Source of the DNA: Peromyscus leucopus | Lineage: Eukaryota > Chordata > Mammalia > Rodentia > Cricetidae | DNA length: 64,000 bases | Assembly (NCBI RefSeq): GCF_004664715.2 | Contig: NC_051068.1 | Coordinates: 129,724,716-129,788,715, forward strand | Reading direction: 5' to 3' | Shown here: in pieces, positions 44,955-56,489 of the stretch | Layout: each line of letters opens with the position of its first letter | How positions within the stretch are numbered: position 1 is the first letter of the stretch | Made by a program: the position numbers and the translations under genes | Notes under the pieces: model-generated | Seen by the model: the letters and a program-made list of their open reading frames with translations, nothing else | Told to the model about the DNA's origin: nothing | The model's database searches: none

Positions 44955-47440
44955 GTCACTTATGTTCTGACACAACAATGGAAGACATTAGTACCCCACT
45001 CTCATATTTAGATCGGTCTCCCAAACTAAATATCAATAAAGAGCCTTAAGAACTACAGACCAATGGATTTAGCAGATGCATTTGTAATATTCCAGCCAAC
45101 AGATGGGGAGTGCACATTCTTCTTAGTGGAAAATGGGACCTTGTCTGAAACTCATAACATCATAGACTACAAAGAAAGCTTAAACAACAACAATGAAATA
45201 TTACTTGTCTCTTATCAGCCAATGGTGGAATAAACTAGAACTCAACTGTAACAGACCCCTTAGAAAAAACAAGTGTATTTAGAGTCTGAACAACACACCT
45301 CTGCATTAATAACAGGTCACTGAAGAAATTTGAAAATTCCTAGAATCAAATGAAAATGATAGTAATTCTTACAGTAACCCCTGGAATACAGCCAAGTCAG
45401 TCCCAAGAGGAAAGTTTATGTCTATAAGCACTATATTAAAAGAAAAATGAGAAAGCTCAAATAAATAACCTAATAATGAACTTTTTTTTTTTTTTTTTTG
45501 GTTTTTCGAGACAGGGTTTCTCTGTTTAGCTTTGCGCCTTTCCTGGAACTCACTTGGTAGCCAAGGCTGGCCTCAAACTCACAGAGATCCACCTGGCTCT
45601 GCCTCCCGAGTGCTGGGATTAAAGGTGTGTGCCACCACTGCCCGGCAATAATGAACTTTTATATTCTAGAAAAAAACCAAGTAGCCAAGCCCAAATACAC
45701 TAGATGTTAATAAATAATAAAGACTAGGGAGAAATTAATAAGACTAAAATAAGAATATATAAAATTGATTAAACAGAATTGATTTTTAAAAATAATTAAA
45801 AAGCTCAATAAATGCTAAATAAAAGGAAAAGAGATAAAGCCAAACTAATAAAATTAGTAATGAAAAGTAACTCTTAGAGTAGACTTCATTGAAATCCAGG
45901 GGATTATTAAGGAATACATAAAAAATTATATTTAACTGAACTGGAAAACCTAGATGGAATGGATCAGTTTAGAAACACATACAACGTAAGTCATTAAAGT
46001 CAAGCTAAATTTAAAATTGTAAATAACATAAACAGGCCCATAATGATCAATGAGATTGAAACAGTAATTAAAAGTTTCCCCACAAAGAGAAGCCCAATAT
46101 TAGATAGATCTATTGCTTAATTCTACTCAACTTAAGGATGAGATACTACAAATACTTCTCAAAGTGTTCCACAAAATAGGAAGGAAATGAACAATTCCAG
46201 AGTAATTCTACAGAGCCAATATTAATCTTGATATCAAAACTGGATAACAACAACAACAACAACAAAACCCTTTAGTCCAATGTCACTGGTGTACATGAAC
46301 ACAAAAATTTTCAAAAAGTTACTTGTAAATTGAATAAAAAAGAACTTAAAAAGACAATATATCACAACTAAGTTAGTTTTATCTGAGAAATGGAATGTTG
46401 GTTCAATACACATAAATTAATGAAGGTAATATGCTAAATAAATTTAAGCCTCAAAATTTCATCATTTCTTATTAAATGCAGAATTTGCATTTGGCAAATT
46501 CAGAGTGCTTTATGATAAATGTCTTGAAAAAATACAGCATAAATGTAATATATCTCAGTATAATAAAGTCTTTGTACAACAAACTTATTGGTAACATCAT
46601 ATTAGATGGGTAAAAAATCCAAATATTTTCTCTAAACTCTAGAATGAGACAAGGATATCCATTCCCTCCACTCCTATTTAATATAGCATTCTAAATCTTA
46701 AGTAAAGCAATAAGAGACAGATATAGAAGGCATACAAATGGGTAAGGAAGAAGTCAAACTGTCCTGATTTGCAAATGATTTGATTCTATACGTGAAAGAC
46801 ACTATAGACACTACTAGAAAACTTTTGGATATAATAAACATTTTCAGTAAAGTTAAAAGAAATAAGCCAACAACAAACTTGCTCAGAAAGAATTAGGAAA
46901 ACTATCTTATTCACAATGCCTTCAAAAACTGCTTAGGAACACACCTATCCAAGGAGATTAAAACTTTATAATATACTGCTACTACTACTACTACTACTAC
47001 TACTACTAGTAGTAAGAATAATAATAAAGAAATTGAAGAAGACATATTTTAGAAGCATCTTTCATCCTCCCGAATCATCAGAAATGGCTATATTGACAAA
47101 GCTAATATACAGAGTCACTATAATCCTCATCAAAATTCCAATGACCATTCTTCACATAACTAGAAAACAATTGTAAAATTCATATGGACCACAAAAGACC
47201 ACAGATAGTCAAATTAATCCTGAGCAGAAAGAACACTGCTAAAGGTAGCAACATGCCTAACTTAAGTTTATGCTAAAGAGCTACACTGACAAAGACAGCA
47301 TGGTAATGCAGACTAGTGGAAAATAGTAGGGGGCCCAGAGATAGTCCCACACAGCTATGGTCACTTTATTGTTGGCCAAGATATAAATAACACACTCTGG
47401 AGACTAGATAGTCTCAACAAATTGTTCTGGTAAAATTATA
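44955..47440 (+). pseudogene. Ancient L1 ORF2 relic (endonuclease to C-terminal part), sense
   Basis: Endonuclease ('taccccactctcatatttag' ...), pre-RT ('actggaaaacctagatggaa'), PISLM-like block near 46280, 'agaatgagacaaggatatcc' (MRQGYP), 'gatttgcaaatgatttgatt' (FADD decayed to FAND), thumb region, ending at 'caacaaattgttctggtaaa' (NKxFW). Many stops. Contains (AAC)n at 46244-46266 and (CTA)n at 46977-47010. Confidence 0.8.
45486..45646 (-). repeat. Young B1 SINE, antisense, 14-bp TSD
   Basis: T-run, 'tttttcgagacagggtttct', end 'gccaccactgcccggc'. TSD aataatgaactttt at 45472-45485 and 45647-45660, inside the L1 relic. Confidence 0.96.
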
Positions 47441-47449
47441 TATATAATT

Positions 47450-47450
<1 letters not shown>

Positions 47451-47500
<50 letters not shown>
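47451..47500 (+). repeat. (TATC)n microsatellite
   Basis: About 12 TATC units between the L1 relic and an antisense LTR. Confidence 0.95.
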
Positions 47501-47501
<1 letters not shown>

Positions 47502-47994
47502 GAGGGCCTGCCACCCAGCTCCAAAGAAATCACACATGGAGTCTTATTTTTACTTATGAATTCCCAGCCTTAGCTTGGCTTGTTTATTACCAGCTTTTCT
47601 TAAATTATCCTACCTTTTGCCTCTGGGCTTTTACCTATCTCTATTTCTGTATACCTTTCTTTACATCTTACTCATGGCTGGCTGTGTTGCTGGGTGGCTG
47701 GCCCCGATGTCCTCCTCCTTCTCTGGCTCTTAGATCATTTCTTCCCAGATTTCTCCTCCTATTTATTCTTTCTACCTGCCAATCCCGCCTATTCTTTCTC
47801 CTGCCTTGCTATTGGCCATTTAGCTCTTTATTATACCATTCATGTGTTTCAGACAGGCAAAGTAACACAGCTTCAGGGATTTAAACAAATGCAACACAAA
47901 CGATATCCCACAGCAAACACATCTTTGCATCATTAAAACAAATGTTCCACAGCATAAACAAATGTAACACATCTTAAAATAATATTCTACAACA
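47501..47994 (-). mobile_element. ERVK-like LTR (second family), antisense
   Basis: On the minus strand it runs from TGTTGTAGAATATTATTTTA to ...GGCAGGCCCTCA. Shared features of a common rodent LTR: 'tttatgctgtggaacattt', 'aggcgggattggcagg', 'aagcccagaggcaaaagg', 'agccaagctaaggctggg'. No TSD is visible (left side is microsatellite). The 66- and 80-codon frames over it are antisense artefacts. Confidence 0.75.
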
Positions 47995-49780
47995 TTATAC
48001 TCTATGTTTCAGCTACTAAATATGTTCAAAGATTAAAAGCACTTCAATGTGGTTGGGACTGAGAGAGGAGGATTTAAATGCATGATGAAATTGAAGGAGT
48101 GAGCAGAGGTAGGACTCTGTGAGGTCTTATAACCTACAGGAAGACTTTTGTCTTTATTGGGTAAAATCTTAGGGCAATGTTAAGATGAAAGACTTTCAGA
48201 ACTGTATTTAGGGAAATCACTTAAGGGAGTGTTTCTTAGTACCTTGGAATCTTTGCAAAGATTATTTGTGGAATGATTTAAATTGTACTTATGAAATGAC
48301 ATTGAGAGACTTTGAAATCAAAATAGAGAGCAAAATGGATGGTAGAAAATGAAAAATGACCCCTAGATTAAATGATTTCTATCATCATTTAAAAGTAAAA
48401 CAAAAATCTTAGAAAAAGCTCGGGACTTGAAGGGGGCATGGGTGACCTAGGTTTGGATTTGTGGATGTACACTGTTGGACTAGCTTAAATGTGTTAAGTC
48501 AACATCCAGATCAATGGAGAGAGGTCAAGGTTGGAAGTATCAATTGTGAGTCATCTGATTAGGGGACTAGCTGACACTGTGATGAGATGGTGTGTGAGGG
48601 TAGTATATGCTAATATATTTGGAACAAAGAAGACTTCACACTGTTTATGGCTGTAAAGAGACAGTTGAGTGTGCAAGAGGGAACCTGAGACACTGGAAGA
48701 AAATTAAAGGAGCATTGTACTATGGGGGTCATGACTACAAAATCCTCTGTGTTAATCTGTTCCTGTTGTAACAAGCTCTGGCAAGCTGGGAGACTCACCA
48801 ACAGAAGAATTCCTTTCTCACAGTTCCAAGATACAGCTGATTTATGATCTTGGTGACAGACATTTTATGATTCATGGAGGATTCTTCTTATCATGAGATC
48901 ACAGCATCAGAAGGATGAAGAAGCTTCTTACTGGTTATTTTATTTGAGGTAAACAATCCCATTTTCAATGATTCTGTCCTGATTGTCTAACTCTATTTCA
49001 AAGCATATTCCTACTGCCATCCTTCAGTAATCAGATTTCAATAAATGAACTTTGGAAGAATGTAAACATTCAGATTATTCAATTTTTCAAAAAGCACTTA
49101 AAATACTTGATTAGTTTAGCAAATGGCAAGTAGAACTTTAAGATCGTGTTGTGAATGTTATTGCATCTTCTGATGTTGGATTCTTACAAAAAACTACTCT
49201 TATGAATGCAGAAAACTATGACCTTCCCATAGCCAAGAGAATATGGCAAAGATACATTGACACTATGGCTTCAATAAAATTATTTTAATTAATAAAAAAA
49301 TTGAGATTATCTTAGGTAGTTCTGGTTTCAACAGGTGAAAATATTTAAACAGGAGGTTTTGAGAACAGATTTTTATTGAACTTTTTTAAAAATAAAGAAT
49401 AACTTGGCCATATCTAAAAGTCTGTTTGTACAAGAATCAAACTTCCTGAATGTTTACTCAGCCTTGCTAGCTGCAGGAAAGCTAGATGAAATTAATATTT
49501 AACAACAAGTGAAGAGCAGTGTCTGGTGACCTAATGTTGATCTCAGTGTTGAAAACACTATAAAAGATTATAGGTTATCAAAGATATCAGTGTGAAATAT
49601 GCCATTTATCAAAACCTCTCTCCACAAACAGAGCCTGTCGTCTGAACAAAGCTCCACATTCCTCTCTGTTCTTTTCATAGGTAGATGATGCTTCTCGACT
49701 TTCTGTGAGGCTGCTTTTCTGAGGTAGCAGTTTTCTCTGGGAATTAAACAGAAGATGTGGGATGGACCCTAAGCTGAACC
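47995..49780. other. Unannotated sequence
   Basis: No gene or repeat recognised. Confidence 0.45.
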
Positions 49781-49999
49781 TGTGGAATGAAGAGGACATA
49801 ACTACACCATGTATTAGACGAGTTGACAGATAACATGACTAGTCTAGCAGTTGCAATGTCAGTTTGATGCCATCTCTGTGGAACTTGTACTGCACTACAC
49901 ATTATTTTTTTCTGTAAAAAGGAGTAACATGTTCTTTTGCAACATTCCCATCTCCTCCTCTTACCCCTCGTGGGGACCCACAGAGACTCCATAGTGAGG

Positions 50000-50425
50000 C
50001 TTTATTCCATCTTGACTCAGGGTCAGAGAGTGCAAGTTTTCTTTACCCCACAAAGCTGCATAATAGGATGTTTTGGCCAAAGGCATGATTACCAGGTGTA
50101 CTATACTTCAAGGCCTAATTACAAGATGCTTTGCCATAAGGTGTGGTTACTAGGTATTTTGAAAATTAGGGAAGCTTCTACACTTGTTTGTACTTTGTAT
50201 CGTGACCTTGAAAGGGGGAGGTCTTTTGCCTATCTCCTTGCTGGTGTATAAAAATCCCATTAGAAACAAACTTGAGGTGACTGTGGTATTGACCCAGAGC
50301 CCTCCTGAACGTATCCTGTGTCTCTGTCTTTTTCTCCATCTCCATCTATTTTTCCATATCTATTACTTCTTAATCCTCACTCCTCCTTTCAAGGAATATT
50401 TGGCAGGTCGTTCTGATCCCCAACA
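50000..50425 (+). mobile_element. Probable ERV LTR, 3' part
   Basis: TATA-like 'gtgtataaaaatcccatt' (50244) is followed about 170 bp later by 'ctgatccccaaca', a typical LTR 3' end, with pyrimidine-rich U5-like sequence between. The upstream limit is unclear (a TGTGGAATG at 49781 is one possible start). No internal region follows. Frames at 49937-50441 are not convincing genes. Confidence 0.45.
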
Positions 50426-50654
50426 CTGTCCATGCTCCTAATTTACTCGGGAGATCTTATGTATTTCTCCTTCCTAGGGTAATCCATGCATGTCTCTCTT
50501 GTCATAAATTTTTGGATACTTGGCAATTTTGCTATAAAATGTATTCTATTATTCTTGAACAAAAGATTAATTTGGCATAAGACAGTAATATTATCAAGCT
50601 AAAGGAGACAGAGTTAGAGGAAGGGGAAGAAATAAAAAGGCAAAAGAAAACTTT

Positions 50655-50785
50655 CTATGTCCCAGGTTCTGTGCAACACACTTCATATAAATTTCATCTC
50701 ACAATAGTCCTGTAAGACATCAAGGCATGACCCACCATCACCCTTATTTTAGAAGAATGTAAACTGAGTCTTTCATGAAAACAAT
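50655..50785 (-). repeat. MIR SINE relic, antisense
   Basis: 'tatgtcccaggttctgtgca', 'tttcatctcacaatagtcct', 'cccttattttagaagaatg', 'aaactgagt' follow reverse-complement MIR order. Confidence 0.65.
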
Positions 50786-51407
50786 ACACAATATATTGGA
50801 GCTGGTTATTGTTACGTGTGTCGTGCTAGAGAATAGACCTTTTCACGTGCCTCAAAAGTAAATAAATACCACAATGTTCTGTCTATACTATTAAAAAGAT
50901 TTTTTTTTTATCAGAAGATAGTGTTCCCCTATCAGAGCACAGGGAGGACTTCTCATTACATTAACAAGGGGCAATCTAGATCTCTAGGGAAGATATATAT
51001 GTATTCTTGTGAGGACTTTCAGCAATTATAGTAATAAAATTCTTAGCTGCATATGAAGTATTTTAATATATACAGTTTATACCAGAAAGAAGTAAGCCCT
51101 AAGTATGACATAGTATATCTATCAACATTAGACTTGTCTCATCTGCCATAAGTCATTTGCTTAGCTGGTGGTTTTTAGACTTAACCTTGCATCACAGTCT
51201 TTAATATGGCTTCTTAAACTACAGACCATTACTCTAGTCTTAAGAGATATTTATTCAGCAAGTTTAGGCATAAGCCTTTGACTCTGCTCATCTAGTGAAT
51301 TTTCAAGTGATTTACCTGCTGCTGGCTTAGATGCCATAATTTAAGAACGACTACTTCAGATAGGAGTTCATATCTTTACCAATCCATGTAGGATGGCTAA
51401 CCTGTTA

Positions 51408-51480
51408 TGCCAACCATTGGAGGCTAGTCTGGGCTACATAGTGAAACTTTGTCTCAAAGAACAAATATAAATAAAAAATT
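51408..51480 (+). repeat. Old B1/B4 3' fragment
   Basis: 'ggaggctagtctgggctaca', 'tagtgaaactttgtctca' and an A-rich tail. Confidence 0.55.
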
Positions 51481-53014
51481 TTCTGTAAAGAACCAGATAA
51501 AGGACTTTGGCTTTTTCCTGTGGAACATTTAACCTGAGTTGTGACTACATGAATATTTCTGTGGAGTCAAAAGTAGAACATCTAAACAAATATGTAATGC
51601 CTATGTTTCCATAAAGTCTTACTCATGGAAATAGGCATCAGAATGAATACCAAAGTAAACTGCAGTTGAGTAAATATTTGCCTATATAATTCACAAAAAG
51701 GGTACTCATGGAAATTACTATTCATGTTAAACAGCAACTCTCTGGAAACCATTTACCAATGTATCCACATATCTTACTTCCAAGTTTTTAAGTAAAATCT
51801 ATAGACCTATACAAGAGACGAAGATGAGGTATTGAACTCAAATAGGAGAAAGTCCAGCATTATGTATGAATTCAGTGGAAGAAGTAATACTTAAAAGTAA
51901 GGATCTTCATAAATGCTTATAGTTGAACAGAATCTTCACTTTCACATTTTAGTTTTTATTGGATATTGTTTATAGGGTTAGAGGACATAAATCCACCACT
52001 ATGTCACTCTAGTGAATGACATGGAAGTTATTGCAAAGAGTTCTGCACTGACTAACACACAACACGCAATGAAAGTGCTCTACTTGCTGAGTATGCAGGC
52101 AGTGTATTTGATCTTTATCCATATTTCACACAATTTAAAATGCAAATATAAAATTAATAATCTATGTCTGTGGAGCTCAGCATTAACTTCATAGTTAAGA
52201 AATGTAAGTTCTTAAAATTGGACAAAATTCAGAGGAATGTTTGTCATAATGGAACATAATTTAGCATGCCAAAAATAACTATGTACAAGTATCACAAGGA
52301 AAGTTAGTATCATGAGTCATCTTACAAACTTCAAATGTGAATATCATGTCAAGTCTCCAACAATCTGTTATATGCTATGGAATATAAATATTTAAATAAA
52401 GTATTACAGATGACTACACATTCTAATATAAAATAATTTGAGGCTGGATTAAAGTGTTTTACAGTGTCATTTATAACATCTATATTTCAAAACATTTTAC
52501 TAAATTCCATTAAGTCAAAAATTTCAGCTTGACAAATGGGTGTACATTTACCCTTAGGCATTTAATTCTCTAGTAACACAATGCTTTTTCAAGAGTATGG
52601 CATTTTAAGAAAGAAAAAAAAAGTGTTCAAAAGAGAACTGTAGTCCAAAGAAAATTGTAAAGTGTTAATTTTAAGCACATTTCATAAGTTTCTTTCCCTC
52701 AAGACTCCTCAGAACATTATTATGTACGGTGTATAGAGATTTTGAAAGATTTAGAATACTATGTGGACTTTTCTGTTCTCATTTAACTCAAAATGTAAAT
52801 GTCCCTAAAGTACCAAAAGAGAGTACTCATGGGAAAATAGGGGTTTCAGCACTTGTATTTGTTTTAATTTAAAAAAAAATCAGGTCAATTTAACATATAT
52901 TTATTGAATACCTCTCAAATTTGCTTGAGCTTTTAAAAGTGAACTGGTTCATTTTTTTGTTCCATTCACAAAAAATCTACCTAGAACATGATTATTATGA
53001 TTAGACATACTTAC

Positions 53015-53112
53015 ACTCCTCTTCAGGCCTCTTCCGAAGTGCTGCACGAGCCTCCTTATAAGGACTTCGCTGATATTGTGGGGGATTCCTTCCCCGTATT
53101 AGGCTCTCCATC
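53015..53112 (-). CDS. Candidate internal exon, unidentified gene
   Basis: On the minus strand, 'ctttctcttatag' (acceptor, ends 53113) and 'ggagt|gtaagtatg' (strong donor, from 53014) bound 98 bp. One base completes a codon, then 32 codons are open: MESLIRGRNPPQYQRSPYKE, then ARAALRKRPEEE, then one base. The exon is GC-richer than its flanks and keeps four CpG-containing Arg codons, which would be expected to decay in non-coding DNA. The product is basic and Pro/Arg-rich, with no domain I can name. It overlaps no repeat. If real, 64 kb holds only this exon on the minus strand, implying long introns. An unspliced or pseudogene origin is not excluded, but both splice sites favour a real exon. 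Confidence 0.55.
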
Positions 53113-53322
53113 CTATAAGAGAAAGACCAAGATTATTTTAATACCCAAATCTTGATTGATAATGGAAATATCAAATTCATGTTTAAATACTGACAGAAGC
53201 TTTATAGTCCACACCACTGAAATTATCTAAGATAAGATGACAAGGGAGCATGGAACATGGTAAGCTGGAAAGTGCTTGGCTTTTAAAAAGCATTTTGATT
53301 TAAAATGTTACAAAAATAACAT

Positions 53323-53601
53323 GTGGCGCTAGAGAAACAGCTCAGAAATGCCGGTACTTGCCCTATAAGCACAAGGACTTGACTTTGATCTCCAAAAACC
53401 ATGTAAAAATATGTAGTGGCATGCTCTTGTAATCCCAGTGATAGGGAGGCAGACAGAGGGATCCCTAGGGCTTGCTGGTCAACCACCATAGACTACTTAA
53501 CAAGTTCCAGGTCAGCAACCCCATCTCAAAAACACAAAGTAGACTGAGCAATGACAACTGACTTTGTCTTCTGGCATCCACATGGATGTGTACATATATG
53601 T

Positions 53602-53602
<1 letters not shown>
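53323..53602 (+). repeat. RSINE1 (B4-family) SINE
   Basis: 'gccggtacttgccctataag', 'ttgactttgatctccaaaaa', 'ggcatgctcttgtaatccca', 'ggatccctagggcttgctgg', 'ccatctcaaaaacac', 'tgtcttctggcatccacatg' in RSINE1 order, followed by the usual CA repeat. Confidence 0.8.
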
Positions 53603-53603
<1 letters not shown>

Positions 53604-53636
<33 letters not shown>

Positions 53637-53663
53637 ACCACCACCACCACCACCACCACCACC
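53604..53663 (+). repeat. (CA)n followed by (CCA)n microsatellite
   Basis: About 15 CA units pass directly into about 10 CCA units. The minus-strand Val/Cys frame is an artefact. Confidence 0.97.
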
Positions 53664-53997
53664 ATGTGGACAAAGCTCATACACACTTCAATAAGAGAAT
53701 GTCAAGACTGAATGTTTGTATCTTACCTCCAATATAAAGGTATTTGGAAGTAATTCAATTTAGAAGTAGATTTAGAGGATGTTATAAGGGTGGGCTCTTC
53801 ATAGTGGGATCACTGTCCTCCTAAAGTGGGGAGAAAGAGCAAGGATCTCTCTCTTCCACACAGGGCCAGTGACAAAACTGTCCAGGAAGAAGGCCTTGCC
53901 CCAAAGCAAATCTGCCTGCACCTTGACCATGAATTTCCTGGCGTCAAAGCCATGAGTCGTACATGTACATCATTTAGCCACTTAGTCTATGATAATT

Positions 53998-54983
53998 TGT
54001 TGTTGGAGGGCTTCTCTCCAGGTTCCACCAAGCCTTGCAGTCCCACAATCCACGTATAAGATAATCGCTCAGACACTTATATTACTTATAAACTGTATGG
54101 CCGTTGCAGGCTTCTTGCTAACTGTTCTTATATCTTAAATTAACCCATTTCTATAAATCTATACCTTGCCACGTGGCTGGTGGCTTACTGGCGTCTTTAC
54201 ATGCTGCTTGTCCTGGCGGTGGCTGCAGTGTCTCTCCCCCCTTCTTCCTGTTTCCCCAATTCTTCTCTCTCTTGTCCCGCCTATATTTCCTGTCTAGTCA
54301 CTGGCCAAGAAACATTAGGTGACTGTTCAGGCTGCCAGCTGTCTTGGTCTGCTCTTGCAAGATTCCCGAAAGTTGCTTGCATCCATCTACCATTTCTCAG
54401 GTACCATTATGTTCCTTCTCAGGTCTTTGATGTGGTTGAAAACTAGATGGTTGTAATGTCCTCAGTTATGATAAAAGATAAGTTAGATATAAAACCTTAA
54501 ACTCATAAATATAAGATAGATAGGACATCTTCTTTAATATTGTAACTGTAATTTTTGCTTGATAATTGTTTTGTTATATGTAATTTTACCATGTTAAAGT
54601 TAAAACCTTCCTTTTTTAAAAAAAAGAAAAGGGGAAATGCTGTGGATATCACTTTATATAAATAAAACACTGATGGCCAGTGACTAGACAGGAAATATAG
54701 GCGGGACAAGAGAGAGGAGAATTGGGGAAACAGGAAGAAGGGGGGAGAGACACCGCAGCCACCGCCAGGACAAGCAGCATGTAAAGACGCCAGTAAGCCA
54801 CCAGCCACGTGGCAAGGTATAGATTTATAGAAATGGGTTAATTTAAGATATAAGAACAGTTAGCAAGAAGCCTGCCACGGCCATACAGTTTATAAGTAAT
54901 ATAAGTGTCTGAGTGATTATTTTATATGTGGATTGTGGGACTGCAGGGCTTGGTGGAACCTGGAGAGAAGCTCTCCAGCAACA
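53998..54983. mobile_element. Head-to-head LTR provirus fragment with exact 6-bp TSD
   Basis: Left arm 53998-54307 is an LTR in minus orientation. Right arm 54638-54983 is the same LTR in plus orientation; the arms are about 97% identical over 310 bp. Between them is 330 bp of internal sequence ending in a polypurine tract. Both outer ends are the U5 end (...CAACA outward). TSD ataatt is exact at 53992-53997 and 54984-54989, so the whole inverted unit was integrated as one piece. The left arm lacks the first 36 bp of U3. Frames at 54180-54446 and 54503-54808 are shadows. Confidence 0.92.
54618..54637 (+). promoter_or_regulatory. Polypurine tract preceding the plus-strand LTR
   Basis: A run of A and G ending aaggggaaa directly before TGCTGTGG. 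In retroviruses this purine run primes plus-strand synthesis and marks the U3 start. It shows that the right LTR is a true 3' LTR with its native upstream neighbour. Confidence 0.85.
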
Positions 54984-54989
54984 ATAATT

Positions 54990-56214
54990 TATCACAACAG
55001 TGCAATCACTCCAAAGGGAAGTTACTAAGAAAGAATAATCACTTGAAAGTAAGCACATTTATAAAAAAATAAGAAAGTAACCCTTTAGGAAGGAAGAATG
55101 TGCCCTGAACATTTCAAAGATTAGTCTTCAGGAATGGACTTCCTATTTCTTTCCATGACACTGGGTGAATCTGAAAGGATTTCTTTATTATTATTACTAT
55201 TATTTCATTATTACTAACAATAATTATTACTATATATACATATTAATGTGCTTGTGGACATGTTCATAAGATATAAAAAATTTCAGAATATACAATTATA
55301 ACTTGAATCTTAGTTGCATTTAAAACTCACTTTAGGTGAGAAAAATTTATTGATCTTGAGATAATGATGGTACCATGGCCGTAACAAAAGAGGTACCTGA
55401 AGGAGTTAAGACACAATTTGCTTTAGTAATGTATTGTGTGTGTGTGGGATCCTAACTTTTGCCATGAGGGTTAGACATGCAAACTAAATGGTATTAGATT
55501 TTCTAGTTCCTGACTCTTGAACCAATTCAATACAATTTTAGTAATATCATTTAGCAAACATATGAATTTCCATGACAATCTAATGATAATTTAAGTGGAT
55601 ATTGACTTATATTTATAAGTTCAATGTACTAAAATAGAGCAACTATAACTTGCATATACAAATGTCTCCATAGATGTGTAAAAGTATGTTTTTTAATGCT
55701 GGGGATTGAACTGAGGGGGTCTTGAATGTAGTAAGTAATCTACCACTGACCTACATCTTCAGCCCTCGCATAGTTTAAAGAAATCAGTTTTACTTATCAT
55801 AATTAACTTTTCTATGAAATGAGAAGTTTACCTAGGTTGTAAACCATTCCTGAGAAAACTATGGTTTTTAATATCTCTAATATGTGAGAATAGAAGTCCA
55901 TTTACATGTAGCTATGGTGGGAAATAGGTGAGGTGCTTTCAAGAGTCAGGAAGTTTGCACTTGAATGATTACAATCGGTATCCAAGGACCAAGTCTCTAG
56001 AGGCTGCATTCTGGGAACACCAAAGATATGTCAGGAGAAATGCAATGTTAAGAGTAAAGCATGACAAAGATGGGGTGGGCTTCATGCTGACTGCTGGCTT
56101 TGGGGCCCAATTTAAAATCCTTTCTGTGATTGGTATGCAAAATAAATAAAAATTTCTTAATGAAAATAAAAAATCTTTTCTCTTAGAAGATGACATCAGA
56201 GAAACTTGCTCACT
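54990..56214. other. Mostly unannotated AT-rich sequence
   Basis: Contains ATT-rich low complexity at 55185-55245. A 73-codon frame at 55928-56149 has no motif. Confidence 0.45.
55697..55766 (-). repeat. ID-like SINE fragment, antisense
   Basis: 'atgctggggattgaactgag', 'aatctaccactgacctacat' then 'cttcagccct' are the reverse complement of an ID/B4 head. Confidence 0.55.
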
Positions 56215-56345
56215 TAGTCTGTACTTCAGTTTTTCATCAGTAAAGTCATGGTCACTTCCACTATCTTATTGTGAGGATTAGACATGTCATCACAGATGAG
56301 GTGGTTTGTGATATGTCTCAGGGCAACAGAGACGGTGAAGAAATG
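56215..56345 (+). repeat. MIR-like relic
   Basis: 'tacttcagtttttcatcagt', 'aaagtcatgg', 'attgtgaggattagacatg' follow the MIR core in sense. Confidence 0.5.
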
Positions 56346-56489
56346 GTTATGAATCACAATTTTGGTAAATAGAAAAGAAACTATGAAGTGATACTATTGT
56401 GTCCATTGTGCTAGGGAAAAAATGTCAAAACTTCCCTTTATTCATTAAAGAATAGGAACATTTAGCCTTGTGGAGAAAAATATCTGAGG

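Larger units (their letters stand above)
50432..53014. other. Mostly unannotated; MIR and B1 fragments inside
   Basis: Apart from the MIR at 50655 and B1 piece at 51408 nothing is recognised. This would be intron if the exon at 53015 is real (downstream, on the minus strand). Confidence 0.45.

Noticed and set aside
54180..54446. 88-codon frame with an apparent signal peptide
   Set aside because: It is antisense to an ERVK-like LTR; the hydrophobic start is LTR sequence read backwards.
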